A stretch of 54,932 nt of DNA from Gammaproteobacteria bacterium (GTDB lineage Bacteria; Pseudomonadota; Gammaproteobacteria; Steroidobacterales; Steroidobacteraceae). Below, in pieces: positions 8,480 through 17,176 of the stretch; the stretch's first letter is position 1, and the number at the start of each line of letters is the position of its first letter. The position numbers were made by a program, and so were the translations under genes. A model generated the notes under the pieces. It worked only from the letters and a program-made list of their open reading frames with translations, ran no database searches and was not told the origin of the DNA. Location of the stretch: NCBI GenBank assembly GCA_028293745.1, contig JAQGOF010000024.1, positions 1 to 54,932 of the forward strand. Reading direction: 5' to 3'.

Positions 8480-9685
8480 TCAGACAAAGGCGCTGATGCC
8501 GGTGACCGCCTTGCCGACGATCAGGTTCTGCATCTGATAGGTGCCTTCGTACGAATAGAACGCCTCGGCATCCACGAAGAATCGCGCAACCTGATAGTCG
8601 AGGGAGATGCCATTGCCGCCGAGCAGCTCACGTCCCCATGCGACGGTTTCACGCATCCTGGCGGTCGTAAATGCCTTGGATAGCGCCGCACGTGCGTCGG
8701 TCAGCTTACCCTCGGCATGCAACTGCGCCGTGCGAGCGACCATGCACTGACAGGCCGTGACATTGGCGAGCATCTTGGCAAGCAGGTCCTGTACGAGTTG
8801 GAAAGACGCGATCGGCTTTCCGAACTGCAGACGCTGCTGGGCGTATGTGAGCGCGTTTTCGTAGGCGCCCATCTGGCACCCGGTTGCCTCCCACCCCACG
8901 AGAAACCGCGTCATGCGCAACACTTTGGCCGTATCGCGGAAAGAGCTGTCTTGCTGGAGCCGATTCTCTTCCGGGACGCGGCAGTTGTTCAGGGTGATCA
9001 AGCCGTTCTGCACGACCTTCAGCGCGATCTTGTTCTGAATCTTCTCCACGGAGAATCCGGGAGTGGTCTTGTTCTCGACAATGAAACCTTTGACCTGGTT
9101 ATCGGCGACATCACGCGCCCAGATGATCGAGACGTCGCACCATGGGGCATTACCGATCCACTTCTTCTGGCCGTTGATGATCCACGTATCGCCGTCACGT
9201 TTTGCAGTCGTCGTGAGTCCACCGCCTGTGCCGGAGCCGACAAGCGGCTCGGTCAATCCGAAACAGCCGATCTTTTCCATGCGCGCCATCGGCGGCAACC
9301 ACTTATTCTTCTGTTCTTCCGATCCACCCATGTGGATGGAACCCATCGCGAGCCCGCTATGCACGCCGACGAAAGTCGCGATCGAGGCGTCAAAGCGCGC
9401 CATCTCCATTGCGATCAAGCCGAAGAGCAGCCCACTACCGCCTCGGCATCCGTAGCCCTCCAGAGCCGCCCCCATGATGTTGAGTTTCTTGAACTCGGGC
9501 AGCAATTCGAACGGAAATGCATCCTCGGCCCAGTATTTGGTGATGATGGGCGCGACCTTGCTCTGCATGAACTCGCGCACCTGTTTCAGAGCCGCGAGCT
9601 CATCCGCCGGCAACGTTTCGGCGAGCTCGTAGAAGTCCACATTCGGCTCCGGGAGCGGCTTCGGCTGCTTGATACCTTCTTTCAC
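8480..9685 (-). CDS. Acyl-CoA dehydrogenase, glutaryl-CoA dehydrogenase/ACX4-like
   Basis: This 401-residue FAD enzyme forms the alpha-beta double bond in an acyl-CoA. Seen: an N-terminal helical domain, the beta-domain motif GCFGLTEPLVGSGTGG (FAD contact), GQKKWIGNAPWCD, and the C-terminal domain with ELLGGNGISLDYQVARFF and FYSYEGTYQMQNLIVG. The E of YEGT (near residue 380) is the catalytic base position of the glutaryl-CoA dehydrogenase and plant ACX4 group. A GTG start at 9685 is chosen because GGAG lies 8 bases upstream and the family sequence begins shortly after; the frame stays open further upstream without family similarity. It is the first gene of the minus-strand operon, so its promoter should lie in 9686-9975. 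Confidence 0.9.
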   Translation of the reverse strand: MKEGIKQPKPLPEPNVDFYELAETLPADELAALKQVREFMQSKVAPIITKYWAEDAFPFELLPEFKKLNIMGAALEGYGCRGGSGLLFGLIAMEMARFDASIATFVGVHSGLAMGSIHMGGSEEQKNKWLPPMARMEKIGCFGLTEPLVGSGTGGGLTTTAKRDGDTWIINGQKKWIGNAPWCDVSIIWARDVADNQVKGFIVENKTTPGFSVEKIQNKIALKVVQNGLITLNNCRVPEENRLQQDSSFRDTAKVLRMTRFLVGWEATGCQMGAYENALTYAQQRLQFGKPIASFQLVQDLLAKMLANVTACQCMVARTAQLHAEGKLTDARAALSKAFTTARMRETVAWGRELLGGNGISLDYQVARFFVDAEAFYSYEGTYQMQNLIVGKAVTGISAFV

Positions 9686-9762
9686 GCTTGACACTCCAGT
9701 TTCACCTTTCGCTTCAACACTTGAAGTGAGGGTGATGCTGGATCTTCGAACGATCGCTACAT

Positions 9763-9780
9763 ATCCCCTGAATGGGGGAT
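9763..9780. promoter_or_regulatory. Possible operator dyad upstream of the acyl-CoA operon
   Basis: ATCCCC at 9763-9768 and GGGGAT at 9775-9780 form a perfect six-base inverted repeat around TGAATG. It lies 78 bases upstream of the acyl-CoA dehydrogenase start in the 290-base divergent region 9686-9975. A dyad at this distance could be a binding site for a regulator of the operon, but no regulator gene is adjacent and no convincing -35/-10 pair could be fixed. The rest of 9686-9975 shows nothing else recognisable. Confidence 0.3.
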
Positions 9781-9975
9781 GTTTGACTTCCCGATTTAAA
9801 CACGCCAAAAACCCAAGCAAGACCCGGAAAGTTGCTGCTTTCCCCTTCGGATCACGTAGGCCGGCGGGCGCGATGTCAATTTCGGAATCCTGATTGCCCA
9901 AATTCGCTTTTGAGGTCCGCGGGCAATGCCTGACCGGATGAACATTTCAAAAGTGGTTACACTGAGAAGACCAAC

Positions 9976-10539
9976 ATGAAGACGTCCGTGCCAGATCTGC
10001 TCACGTCAACGGTGGCTTCGTCGATACGGCAGGTTTCCTGGCACCAGGGGCTCTTCACGGAGGACCGGACACGTGGCTCTCGCTTCCGCGGACGAGACAA
10101 GAAACAGCAATATCAGCCGATTGGCGAAGCGCTCGAATTCGACGAGGCGAAAAGGCGGGCTGAGGAGTGGCTCGCCCAGCTCACAGGCTCACCGGTTCGC
10201 CCCATAAAGCGAGGGACGGTGATCGCCGCCCTGGAGACCTACTTGAGCGACTTGCGCCGCCACGACCGCTCAGGTGCCGCTGCGAAAGCCGAGGGTCAAT
10301 TCAAGACAGCACTTGGGTTCGATGCTACCGCCAAGCACTACACAGATCTCCTTTGCACTCTGCAACTGGAGGACGTAACGAACGACGATTTTTTGGATTG
10401 GCGCGATCGGCTCCGCCCTGGGCGGCTGCCGCGGACCGTCAACCGATTGGTGCGCGCCGTGACGGCGGGTCTAAATCGCGCGCATCGCACCCCTTTGATA
10501 GATTACACTGCTGAGCTTCCGCCGCCCTCAGCGCGCTGA
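9976..10539 (+). pseudogene. Tyrosine recombinase (phage integrase) fragment, catalytic domain missing
   Basis: The 187-residue frame looks like the first half of a tyrosine recombinase. It has an N-terminal DNA-arm-like segment (GLFTEDRTRGSRFRGRDKK, EFDEAKRRAEEWLAQLTG) followed by the SAM-like core-binding domain (VIAALETYLSDLRRHDRSG, LQLEDVTNDDFLDWRDRL, RTVNRLVRAVTAGLNRAH). In intact integrases this last helix is followed by the catalytic domain with R...H-x-x-R...Y; here the frame ends after ELPPPSAR and no such domain follows in any frame up to 10742. It therefore cannot recombine DNA. It marks one edge of the region that ends at tRNA-Ser and is taken as a relic of the element that brought it. 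Confidence 0.65.
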
Positions 10540-10696
10540 TCGCAGAACCTCTGGTAGCCCATGGACCACCTCCGTCTCATTTGGCGACTACGTGCGACGC
10601 AGCGGGTAGAGTACAAACACTGTCGACTGACCTAACGCTCGTCGCAATCGCGAATCCCTGCCGGTCCTTGATTCAAAAGGCGAGATTGAGTGTGAA

Positions 10697-10719
10697 GGCG
10701 AGCGCGCGCAGCGCTCGCC
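10697..10719 (-). terminator. GC-rich hairpin after the SIR2-TIR/STAND/beta-helix operon
   Basis: GGCGAGCG (10697-10704) pairs with CGCTCGCC (10712-10719) around a 7-base loop, 23 bases past the stop of the beta-helix gene. On the minus strand it is followed by TTCACACTC, a poor T-tract, so it may slow or mark the end of the transcript without being a strong intrinsic terminator. The remaining bases 10540-10742 hold no gene that can be recognised. Confidence 0.4.
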
Positions 10720-10742
10720 CCAACGCGACAGCCATCGGCGAT

Positions 10743-12155
10743 CTACGGTCGCTGCATCAGGCCCCTACGAACGCGTCGCTGAAACACGTTTGCCTGTAGC
10801 GCACTGACTGATGCGCGTGCCACCGTAGTCGGCGATGCAATGAGCTGGCCGATCACGTGGTTGTCCACACCCAGATTCAACACAGTATCTCCCGGCTCGA
10901 TCACGCGACAGTGGAAGCTGGTCTCACGCAGCGAGACATCGCCTTTTGAGGGATTGATGCCGCTCAGATCGTTGCCAGCGACGAATGTACCTTCGCTGTT
11001 CTCGACCCAGATTCCCGAATCGAGTGGTGTGCCCCGGATGCGATTGCCAAAGACGCGGACATCGCCTGGCCCATCCGCGAAGATCTCGATGCCATCCGTC
11101 ACGTCTGCGCCCAGCAGTCGGATGTCGTTGCCCCAGACATCGACGTCCGCCTGAATCGTGCCAGTCAGCCCATCAATCAGCGCGGCATCATCGACCATGG
11201 CAATGCCATCGTAGGCCTCGCCTTCGGCGCTGATCCGGTTGAGCGCGATCACGTAGCTCGAGGGATCTTCCGGCGGCCGCTCCCGCGTCTGGTAGAGGAT
11301 GATGCCATCGCTTCCTGCAAGGACCTGATTGCTGAGGGCTTGCGCACGGGAGTCGCCGAGATTGGTGAAGATGATTCCGTAGTAGTTGGCGTGGACCTGA
11401 TTGTCGTAGATCAGCGCGTTCACGTGGTTCGCATCTTCGAGCCACAGACCATTGGCAGCCTTGACGATCTGGTCGTCGTGAGCGACGAATGTTCCCCGCG
11501 TGAGTTTGCGCGTGCGGTCGGTGTAGTTCGATACATCGCCACTGAAACGCTGCTTTCCTTGCAGCCGGATCGCGTTCGCGAGGTTATTGCCGGGGAAGTT
11601 GTCGATGTCGGTGCCGATAACCCGCACATGTGTCGTCACCAGCTCCGCACTGCGATCGCCCTCAACCAGAACGGCCGCCAACAGGAAGTTAGTGATGTTG
11701 AGGCCGTCCGAGCCGAAGAGATAGTAGTCATAGGGGGCTACCGTCATGCCCGATGGGAACTCCAGCGTGAAGCCCTTAAGAACGACTCGGCCGCCGTCCG
11801 CGAAATGCAGCAGCACGGGATAGGGCTCATCCAGAGTCGGCTCTGCAAAGAAGGGCGTGCGCGTGGAGCGCAGCGGCCTGGACAGAATGGGGCGTATTGT
11901 CGTTCGCCCTTCTCCCGCTCCGGTGATCGAGCCCTTGAACTCTTGCACAAGGAGCACATCGGTGTGAAATACACCAGCGCCAAGGCGGATGTCACAGGCG
12001 TGGTGTTGCTCCGCGCATCGGGTTAATGCCGCTTGCAGCTGCGCTGTATCGTCACCGGAGGCAGCGGGCCTCAGCCCCGGGACTCCCGCATGGGCGATCG
12101 CGGCCGAGGCGGCCAGCAGCAGCATGAGACTTATCGCGTTGATACGGATTTTCAT
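10743..12155 (-). CDS. Secreted right-handed parallel beta-helix repeat protein
   Basis: This 470-residue protein has a clear signal peptide (MKIRINAIS, a Leu/Ala core, then AIAHA before GVPGLRPA). It then shows the pectate-lyase-like entry DDTAQLQAALTRCAEQHHAC and GVFHTDVLL, GSITGAGEGRTTIRP, and later strands of the NosD/beta-helix type (VHANYYGIIFTNLGDSRAQA, VFGNRIRGTPLDSGIWVENS, FVAGNDLSGI). The fold is a long solenoid found in polysaccharide lyases, adhesins and surface proteins; no lyase catalytic triad is recognised. The start ATG 12155 has GGGAG about six bases upstream. It begins 52 bases after the STAND ATPase gene on the same strand, so it may belong to that operon, although a secreted protein is an unusual partner for a cytoplasmic immune ATPase. 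Confidence 0.75.
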   Translation of the reverse strand: MKIRINAISLMLLLAASAAIAHAGVPGLRPAASGDDTAQLQAALTRCAEQHHACDIRLGAGVFHTDVLLVQEFKGSITGAGEGRTTIRPILSRPLRSTRTPFFAEPTLDEPYPVLLHFADGGRVVLKGFTLEFPSGMTVAPYDYYLFGSDGLNITNFLLAAVLVEGDRSAELVTTHVRVIGTDIDNFPGNNLANAIRLQGKQRFSGDVSNYTDRTRKLTRGTFVAHDDQIVKAANGLWLEDANHVNALIYDNQVHANYYGIIFTNLGDSRAQALSNQVLAGSDGIILYQTRERPPEDPSSYVIALNRISAEGEAYDGIAMVDDAALIDGLTGTIQADVDVWGNDIRLLGADVTDGIEIFADGPGDVRVFGNRIRGTPLDSGIWVENSEGTFVAGNDLSGINPSKGDVSLRETSFHCRVIEPGDTVLNLGVDNHVIGQLIASPTTVARASVSALQANVFQRRVRRGLMQRP

Positions 12156-12207
12156 GATTGTCTCCCGCGTAGTGTCGATCCGGATGAATGATCGCGCTCT
12201 AGACTCT

Positions 12208-15200
12208 TTAGCGTGCCCCTCCATCGGTGCCTACACGTTGCGCCCGCGGTGTGATTGCGCCTCGCTGAGTCGATTGGATGAGATTGCGCCATAGTTTTAC
12301 GTCATGAACAGGTCGCAGCGTGGATGCCAGGTTGGCCATAATTGCCGCCGCCTCTCGCAGCAATGCCGCCCTGTTCTCCGTATCGGTGAGCGCCTCGACA
12401 TACAAGGCGCACGCGAGCTCCAGTGGAAGCCACTGATCGCCATGATTTCTGCTTGCAAGCTCCCGTTGTAACTTCACTACCGGGATGATCATCTGCGCCG
12501 CTTCGGCAGTCCTGCCCTGGCGAGCAAGGGCCATGGCCAGCCAAGTGGAAATCTCACCGAGCTCGCGATGATCGAAGTTGGTCTCGCTCCCCCAACCATT
12601 GCGTGCATCCAGCGCCACGCGCTCTGCCTGTTCGGCGGCCGCAAAGTTACCGAGCCGATATTCGGCTCGGCCGGCCATGTGGGATGCCATGTACAGACTG
12701 AGGTATTGCTCGGATGCTTGTGGATCGCCATCCGGCTTGGTAGCGCGCAGTTGACTCACCGCATCTGCCGCGAAGCGCCGCGCAGTCCCTAGTTCATCGC
12801 GCCCGAATGCCGCTCCAGCCGCTGAGAGTTTTTCCATCGCATCGATAAAGGCGAGCGCCATGCTGCCCTTTGGCTCGCCCTGGCGAATTTTCTCCAGGAA
12901 TTCTGCGCAGGTCACGACTGTAGAGTTCGCGCCGGCAATGTCGCCTATTTGTGCCTGACGGTATGCCGTCGTCGCCATGGCGGCAGCAGCAGTCATGACA
13001 ATCCCGACGCCGCCGGCGCTCGCTCGTCTAAAATCGTCGATGGACTTGCGATAAAGGGCTATCGATTCGCGCAGTCGGCCGGCCTGCCAGAGGGAGTCCC
13101 CCCTGCTCGCGCGACTGAAAGCCAAATTGTTGAGGCTCGTTGTGTTTTTCGGATCCAAGCCAAGGAGCGTGAGAGAGATCAGCTCGTCGTGCTTGCCGAT
13201 CCGTACGGCTTCCATCGGATCAAGATCATTTGCGGCCAAGAGCGCAAGACTGGTCTCGGTCCCCTGCTGGGCATGCAGAGCCAGACGGTAGCTTGGGCGC
13301 TGCTCGATCACCTTGCCTGCCAGCGTGACGGCGTCTTCACCGACACGCCGCGCCTCATCGTTGCGACCCAGGTTGACGAGCGCCTGAACCAGCCAAGAGG
13401 CCCCCTCCGCGTATTGCGCCCCCATATTAAGGTCGGTGAGATTGCGCGCGCCCAGTTCCGAAGCGAGGCGCATGGCTTGTTGTTCGCTGCGAACGGCGGC
13501 GTCATTTTGACCCGATCTTGATTGTTCAAATCCAACACGGACCAGCACCTCGACGTAAGCGCGGCGCGCGGCCACTGAGGCAGCTGGGGATTCGGCTAAC
13601 GGCTTTAGAAGCTCGACCGACCGTTTGCTCGCCGCTGGGCCGGCAGGATCATACGTGTAGTCCATGAGCGTGGCCAACATGTCGTAACTGAGCGCCAGCG
13701 CAATGGTCGTGGCCTCGGAATGATCCCCTGCCTGTCGCTGATGCTCGAGCAAACGCACGGCCTCGGTCACATTGCTGCGGCTGGCATCCAGATTGCCCAG
13801 CATGCGCATGACTTTGGCGTGAGACACCAGCGCCCGCGCGCCGTTGCGTGTTGTTTCCGTCCCCATGAGCGCCGGGGGCAACGCATGGAAGTAATCAATT
13901 TGACGTTGAGAAAACTCCGCCAGCAGGTCGAGTCGCCCGAAACTCTCCAGCTCGCGAACGAAGTCATCGGCCAGGTAACCGAGTAGATGCTCGGATTGGC
14001 TGCGCCCTTGCTCTGCCATGGCGCGGATTTCCTGAGCTTCACGTTCGGCGCGGTGGGCTCGCTGGCTCGTGAAGTACGCAAAAACAGCCGCGGCAAGCGC
14101 GAAAACGGTGAGCACCGTACAGGCAATAGCAACCTGCCGCGCTCGCACCAACGCGCGGCGCGTCGACAGTTCGCGCGCACGCTGTTCGGCAAGTAAGCGC
14201 TCGGTGGCTCCGCGCGACTCGCGCTCGTGGCGTTGATCGCGGCTATTCTTGACGATGCCGCACAGAACATCGTGAGTAAGCTCGACACGCCGGACGTCCA
14301 GGCGCTCCTCGATTCGGAGGAGGCGTCGGTTAACCAACACACCGAGGGTATCGGGTGCCACGCCGGCCGCGACCAAACGGCTGACCAGACTCTCTTCGGC
14401 CACGTTCTCGCGAAAGCCGGAAGCAGTCAGCAGGTGGTCCTCGATGATGCGGCGCACGACCGGGGGTTGGTCGGCCAGTGAGCGCTCATAGAAGTTGCTG
14501 AGAATGGTTGCATGTGATCCTGCTAGCAGGTCGAGGGAAATCTCGTTGCGCCCCGCAGCGATGCGGGCATCGTTCAGCTCGCGGCAGATCAGACTCAGGA
14601 GCGAGGGCTCGACTTCCGCATTGGCCACTTCCGCTCCGCCGGATACGAAGCGGACGGTCGCAGCGGCCACCTCCTCCGACACCAGCTTCTTGCCCGGTAA
14701 CAGTATCGCCGCCATCGCCTGGATGCCCGTCATCGGTGCGAGCCTCAGGCGGTTCTGCGAGACGCTGGGCATTGCGCCCTTGAGACCTTCCAGTGGCGCA
14801 AGATAGTCCTCACGTAGCGCGATCAGCACGCGATAGTCGCTGCGGGCAAAATCAAAGTGTTCGGTCGCGGAGTCATCCTCATCAAGCCGCGCCTCCACGG
14901 ACTTCGGTGGACGGTTCTCGACCAGATCTGCCAGCTCTTCGATGAAACGCGCCGCACGCGCGCGGCCGAAGTCATCGCTCTGCGCCAGAGTGAAGATTTC
15001 CTCGAACTGATCGAAGATCAAGAGTGGAATCAGAGTGGCACCCGACTCGTCGCGCAGTACGTCATCGCGATGGTGCAGGAATTCCCATAGCGACTCGCCC
15101 TCCACCGCCACGCCCTCCTGGGTCCATTCGCCAGAGTGACGAGCCGTGCGGCTAATGGCTTGTTTGATCTGCTCGGCGGGCTCCGGTGCCGCTCGACCGT

Positions 15201-15495
15201 AATCTATGCGCACGTAGATCGGGCAGTAGCCCTGGCCCCGCAGACGCGGCACGAGTCCGGCACGCAGGATCGAAGTCTTACCGATGCCCGACTGTCCGAA
15301 GAGTACCGTGAGCAACTTGCGCTGGACCCGACGCGCGAGCTCGGCGACCTCAGTGTCGCGCCCGTAAAAAAAGGCCCGCGTCTCTTCGGTGAAGGAAGCC
15401 AGTCCCAGCCAGGGGTTATTGTCATCGACCGCCGTCGCATCAGCATTGGCCGCTGCAGCATCCGGATTCGCAGCGGGGGGATCCGCATCATTCAT
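12208..15495 (-). CDS. nSTAND1 ATPase with transmembrane segment and TPR-rich C-terminal half
   Basis: The protein has 1095 residues. After an Ala/Asp-rich start comes the nSTAND1 entry motif NPWLGLASF...FYGRD (residues 27-47), Walker A FGQSGIGKTS (66-75), Walker B LLIFDQFEE (158-166), an LRED motif near 227-230, and a winged-helix-like end ELTHDVLCGIVK near 405-416. A charged coiled coil (about 418-450) leads to one membrane helix (about 454-476, AIACTVLTVFALAAAVFAYF). About 600 residues of helical TPR-like repeats follow (e.g. LNNLAFSRASRGDSLWQAGR). STAND ATPases oligomerise when a C-terminal sensor binds its trigger and then activate an effector. No effector domain is fused here; the SIR2-TIR gene directly upstream overlaps it by ATGA and would supply one. 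A signalling role other than defence is possible. Confidence 0.85.
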   Translation of the reverse strand: MNDADPPAANPDAAAANADATAVDDNNPWLGLASFTEETRAFFYGRDTEVAELARRVQRKLLTVLFGQSGIGKTSILRAGLVPRLRGQGYCPIYVRIDYGRAAPEPAEQIKQAISRTARHSGEWTQEGVAVEGESLWEFLHHRDDVLRDESGATLIPLLIFDQFEEIFTLAQSDDFGRARAARFIEELADLVENRPPKSVEARLDEDDSATEHFDFARSDYRVLIALREDYLAPLEGLKGAMPSVSQNRLRLAPMTGIQAMAAILLPGKKLVSEEVAAATVRFVSGGAEVANAEVEPSLLSLICRELNDARIAAGRNEISLDLLAGSHATILSNFYERSLADQPPVVRRIIEDHLLTASGFRENVAEESLVSRLVAAGVAPDTLGVLVNRRLLRIEERLDVRRVELTHDVLCGIVKNSRDQRHERESRGATERLLAEQRARELSTRRALVRARQVAIACTVLTVFALAAAVFAYFTSQRAHRAEREAQEIRAMAEQGRSQSEHLLGYLADDFVRELESFGRLDLLAEFSQRQIDYFHALPPALMGTETTRNGARALVSHAKVMRMLGNLDASRSNVTEAVRLLEHQRQAGDHSEATTIALALSYDMLATLMDYTYDPAGPAASKRSVELLKPLAESPAASVAARRAYVEVLVRVGFEQSRSGQNDAAVRSEQQAMRLASELGARNLTDLNMGAQYAEGASWLVQALVNLGRNDEARRVGEDAVTLAGKVIEQRPSYRLALHAQQGTETSLALLAANDLDPMEAVRIGKHDELISLTLLGLDPKNTTSLNNLAFSRASRGDSLWQAGRLRESIALYRKSIDDFRRASAGGVGIVMTAAAAMATTAYRQAQIGDIAGANSTVVTCAEFLEKIRQGEPKGSMALAFIDAMEKLSAAGAAFGRDELGTARRFAADAVSQLRATKPDGDPQASEQYLSLYMASHMAGRAEYRLGNFAAAEQAERVALDARNGWGSETNFDHRELGEISTWLAMALARQGRTAEAAQMIIPVVKLQRELASRNHGDQWLPLELACALYVEALTDTENRAALLREAAAIMANLASTLRPVHDVKLWRNLIQSTQRGAITPRAQRVGTDGGAR

Positions 15496-16877
15496 GTTGA
15501 CCTAGCCCGCAGGAAGTCGCTCAGGCGCTGCGCAAACTCAGGTTGTACCCGCCCACCCGGAAGTTGCGTGAAATGCAGCGCTTTGAACTTGTCAGGCACC
15601 AGCGCTTCTGCCGCCGTCGTGCCATCTATACTGACAGGGAGAATGAAAAGCGCGCCGTCGGCCATGTTGCGCACGCGATCGATAGCATAGCTCCACTCGC
15701 GGCGAAAATACGCTTCGAGCCGCCGTTGCGTCGTGGCAGAGACGACTGGGATGAAATACGAGCAACGCGCGACGTTACGTTGGATCTTGCGATCGTAATC
15801 GTCGCCGACTTCGAGCCGATCGATGTCGAACCAAGTCACTATGCCGGCGGCTTCGAGTCCGGCCTTTATCTGCTGAACCGCCGGCAGGTCGTCGCGCGCG
15901 TAACTGATGAAAACCGCGTTGTCCGGCATTTCCCGCGCGGGAGGCAAGAAGCGCGCGGGGCCTGCATTGGGCGCGGCAACGGCAGATTTGCGGCGGGCTT
16001 GCCAACGCCCGTGCAATTCCTCGACGAAGCGTTCGGCGCCCACGTAAATGCGCGTGCGTACGCTCACCTGTTGCAGGAACGACATCAAACGGTCGTCCTG
16101 GCTGCTATGATTGTCTGCCAGCACTTCTCCGACGTCGCGCGGATCCGACAGGCGCTGACGCTTCGCCATACGCAAGAACAGGCGTGCCAGCCAGTTCGTG
16201 AAATTGCTGCCGATGAAGAGCAGATGATTGTGCTCAAGTTCGTGAAAGAGCTTCTCGGGCGCGAGGTGCTCGCTTTGCAGGGCGCAGATGAACTCGAGCA
16301 GATCTTCGTCGGAGATCACGTAGTTCGGCGACGCCGATAGTTTCCCGAACAGGTGATAGACCAACGGTCGCTGCAATCGGTCGCGCTCCGAGGGCAGGTC
16401 GGTCACCCGATTGGGCGCATACGACAGCACGTCCGTTGAAGGTAGTCCTCCGAACCGCTCGAGGTTGATCGCGGTCTCGAGGAGCGAATCGCAAGTAGTG
16501 GAGACGAAGAGGTCAAAGTCGGTGATCGCCGCCAGGCGCCGCAGCGCCGACGGCGGCTCGAAGTTTGCATCCTTGATAATGCTGCGCAATCGCACATACG
16601 CTTCTTCCCGCCGACCGCGCGCTGCTAGAAACCAACAGACCACATCATTGAGGGTGTATGGCTGGGGCAATTCCGCCACATTGACGTTCAGCCGAACCGC
16701 GAGCTTCTCCGTAACCCAATCGAGAAGCAGGCGCGGGCCACGCTGAGTCGAGACCAGCAGGAGCTCGGGCCCGACGATTGGGATAACGCGCCGCTCCTCG
16801 ATGTAACTGAGAAGGTCATCCCACGCATCATCGTCGAGCGTCGCCATCGGAATTGATGTCGCTGAACCTGTACTCAT
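15492..16877 (-). CDS. SIR2-like plus TIR domain protein, putative NAD-directed effector
   Basis: The protein has 461 residues and two domains from families known to bind or cleave NAD. Residues about 20-285 match SIR2_2-like proteins: VIPIVGPELL (31-40), VSTTCDSLLE (125-134), PLVYHLFGKL (171-180) with His175 at the catalytic histidine position, and LLFIGSNFTNWLARLF (219-234). The usual 'TTN-D' asparagine is Cys129, so deacylase/NADase activity of this half is doubtful. Residues 320-455 are a TIR domain: AVFISYARDD, WFDIDRLEVGDDY and YFRREWSYAID, where Glu394 fits the catalytic glutamate. The start at 16877 lacks a good Shine-Dalgarno site; ATG 16847 is an alternative. Its stop overlaps the start of the STAND ATPase, so the two are almost certainly co-translated. 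Confidence 0.85.
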   Translation of the reverse strand: MSTGSATSIPMATLDDDAWDDLLSYIEERRVIPIVGPELLLVSTQRGPRLLLDWVTEKLAVRLNVNVAELPQPYTLNDVVCWFLAARGRREEAYVRLRSIIKDANFEPPSALRRLAAITDFDLFVSTTCDSLLETAINLERFGGLPSTDVLSYAPNRVTDLPSERDRLQRPLVYHLFGKLSASPNYVISDEDLLEFICALQSEHLAPEKLFHELEHNHLLFIGSNFTNWLARLFLRMAKRQRLSDPRDVGEVLADNHSSQDDRLMSFLQQVSVRTRIYVGAERFVEELHGRWQARRKSAVAAPNAGPARFLPPAREMPDNAVFISYARDDLPAVQQIKAGLEAAGIVTWFDIDRLEVGDDYDRKIQRNVARCSYFIPVVSATTQRRLEAYFRREWSYAIDRVRNMADGALFILPVSIDGTTAAEALVPDKFKALHFTQLPGGRVQPEFAQRLSDFLRARST

Positions 16878-17176
16878 ACAGAGTCAGCCGACAAAAACGC
16901 GCGCAGATTGCTCTTCACGCCCCCCCCCCACAGATGAATTGTCCCGTCTTTGTTATTGACCCTTAGTTGAGAAAATCGGGAATATTGGCGGAGCGCTGAG
17001 TATGCGCCCAAGGCTCATCACCCTCAACGATCAGTTCGCGACTGACCTCAACTCATTTCTGCCGCGGTCGTCCAATGTGTTGGCAACCGTAGGAGGCTCC
17101 GCCTTCAATGGCGATTCTTACGTAAAAGAGTTGTGGAGCGCAGATCACGGTCCACGTGATGGGAGTTATCAGTTAC
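16878..17176. other. Upstream region of the SIR2-TIR operon, no gene supported
   Basis: This stretch should hold the promoter of the SIR2-TIR/STAND operon. It includes a ten-base C run (see separate entry). A small open frame on the plus strand, 17002-17190, has no recognisable product, no clear ribosome site, and is not called. Confidence 0.5.
16920..16929. repeat. C10 homopolymer (G10 on the coding strand) before SIR2-TIR
   Basis: Ten consecutive C occur at 16920-16929, 42 bases upstream of the SIR2-TIR start codon. On the coding strand it is a run of ten G in the expected promoter or leader zone. Long G/C homopolymers slip during replication and can tune expression in some bacteria. Whether this one varies is not known from one sequence. 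Confidence 0.9.

Noticed and set aside
9900..10800. Second copy of the tRNA-Ser 3' end as an attachment site
   Set aside because: No stretch resembling the T-arm or acceptor sequence was found by eye.
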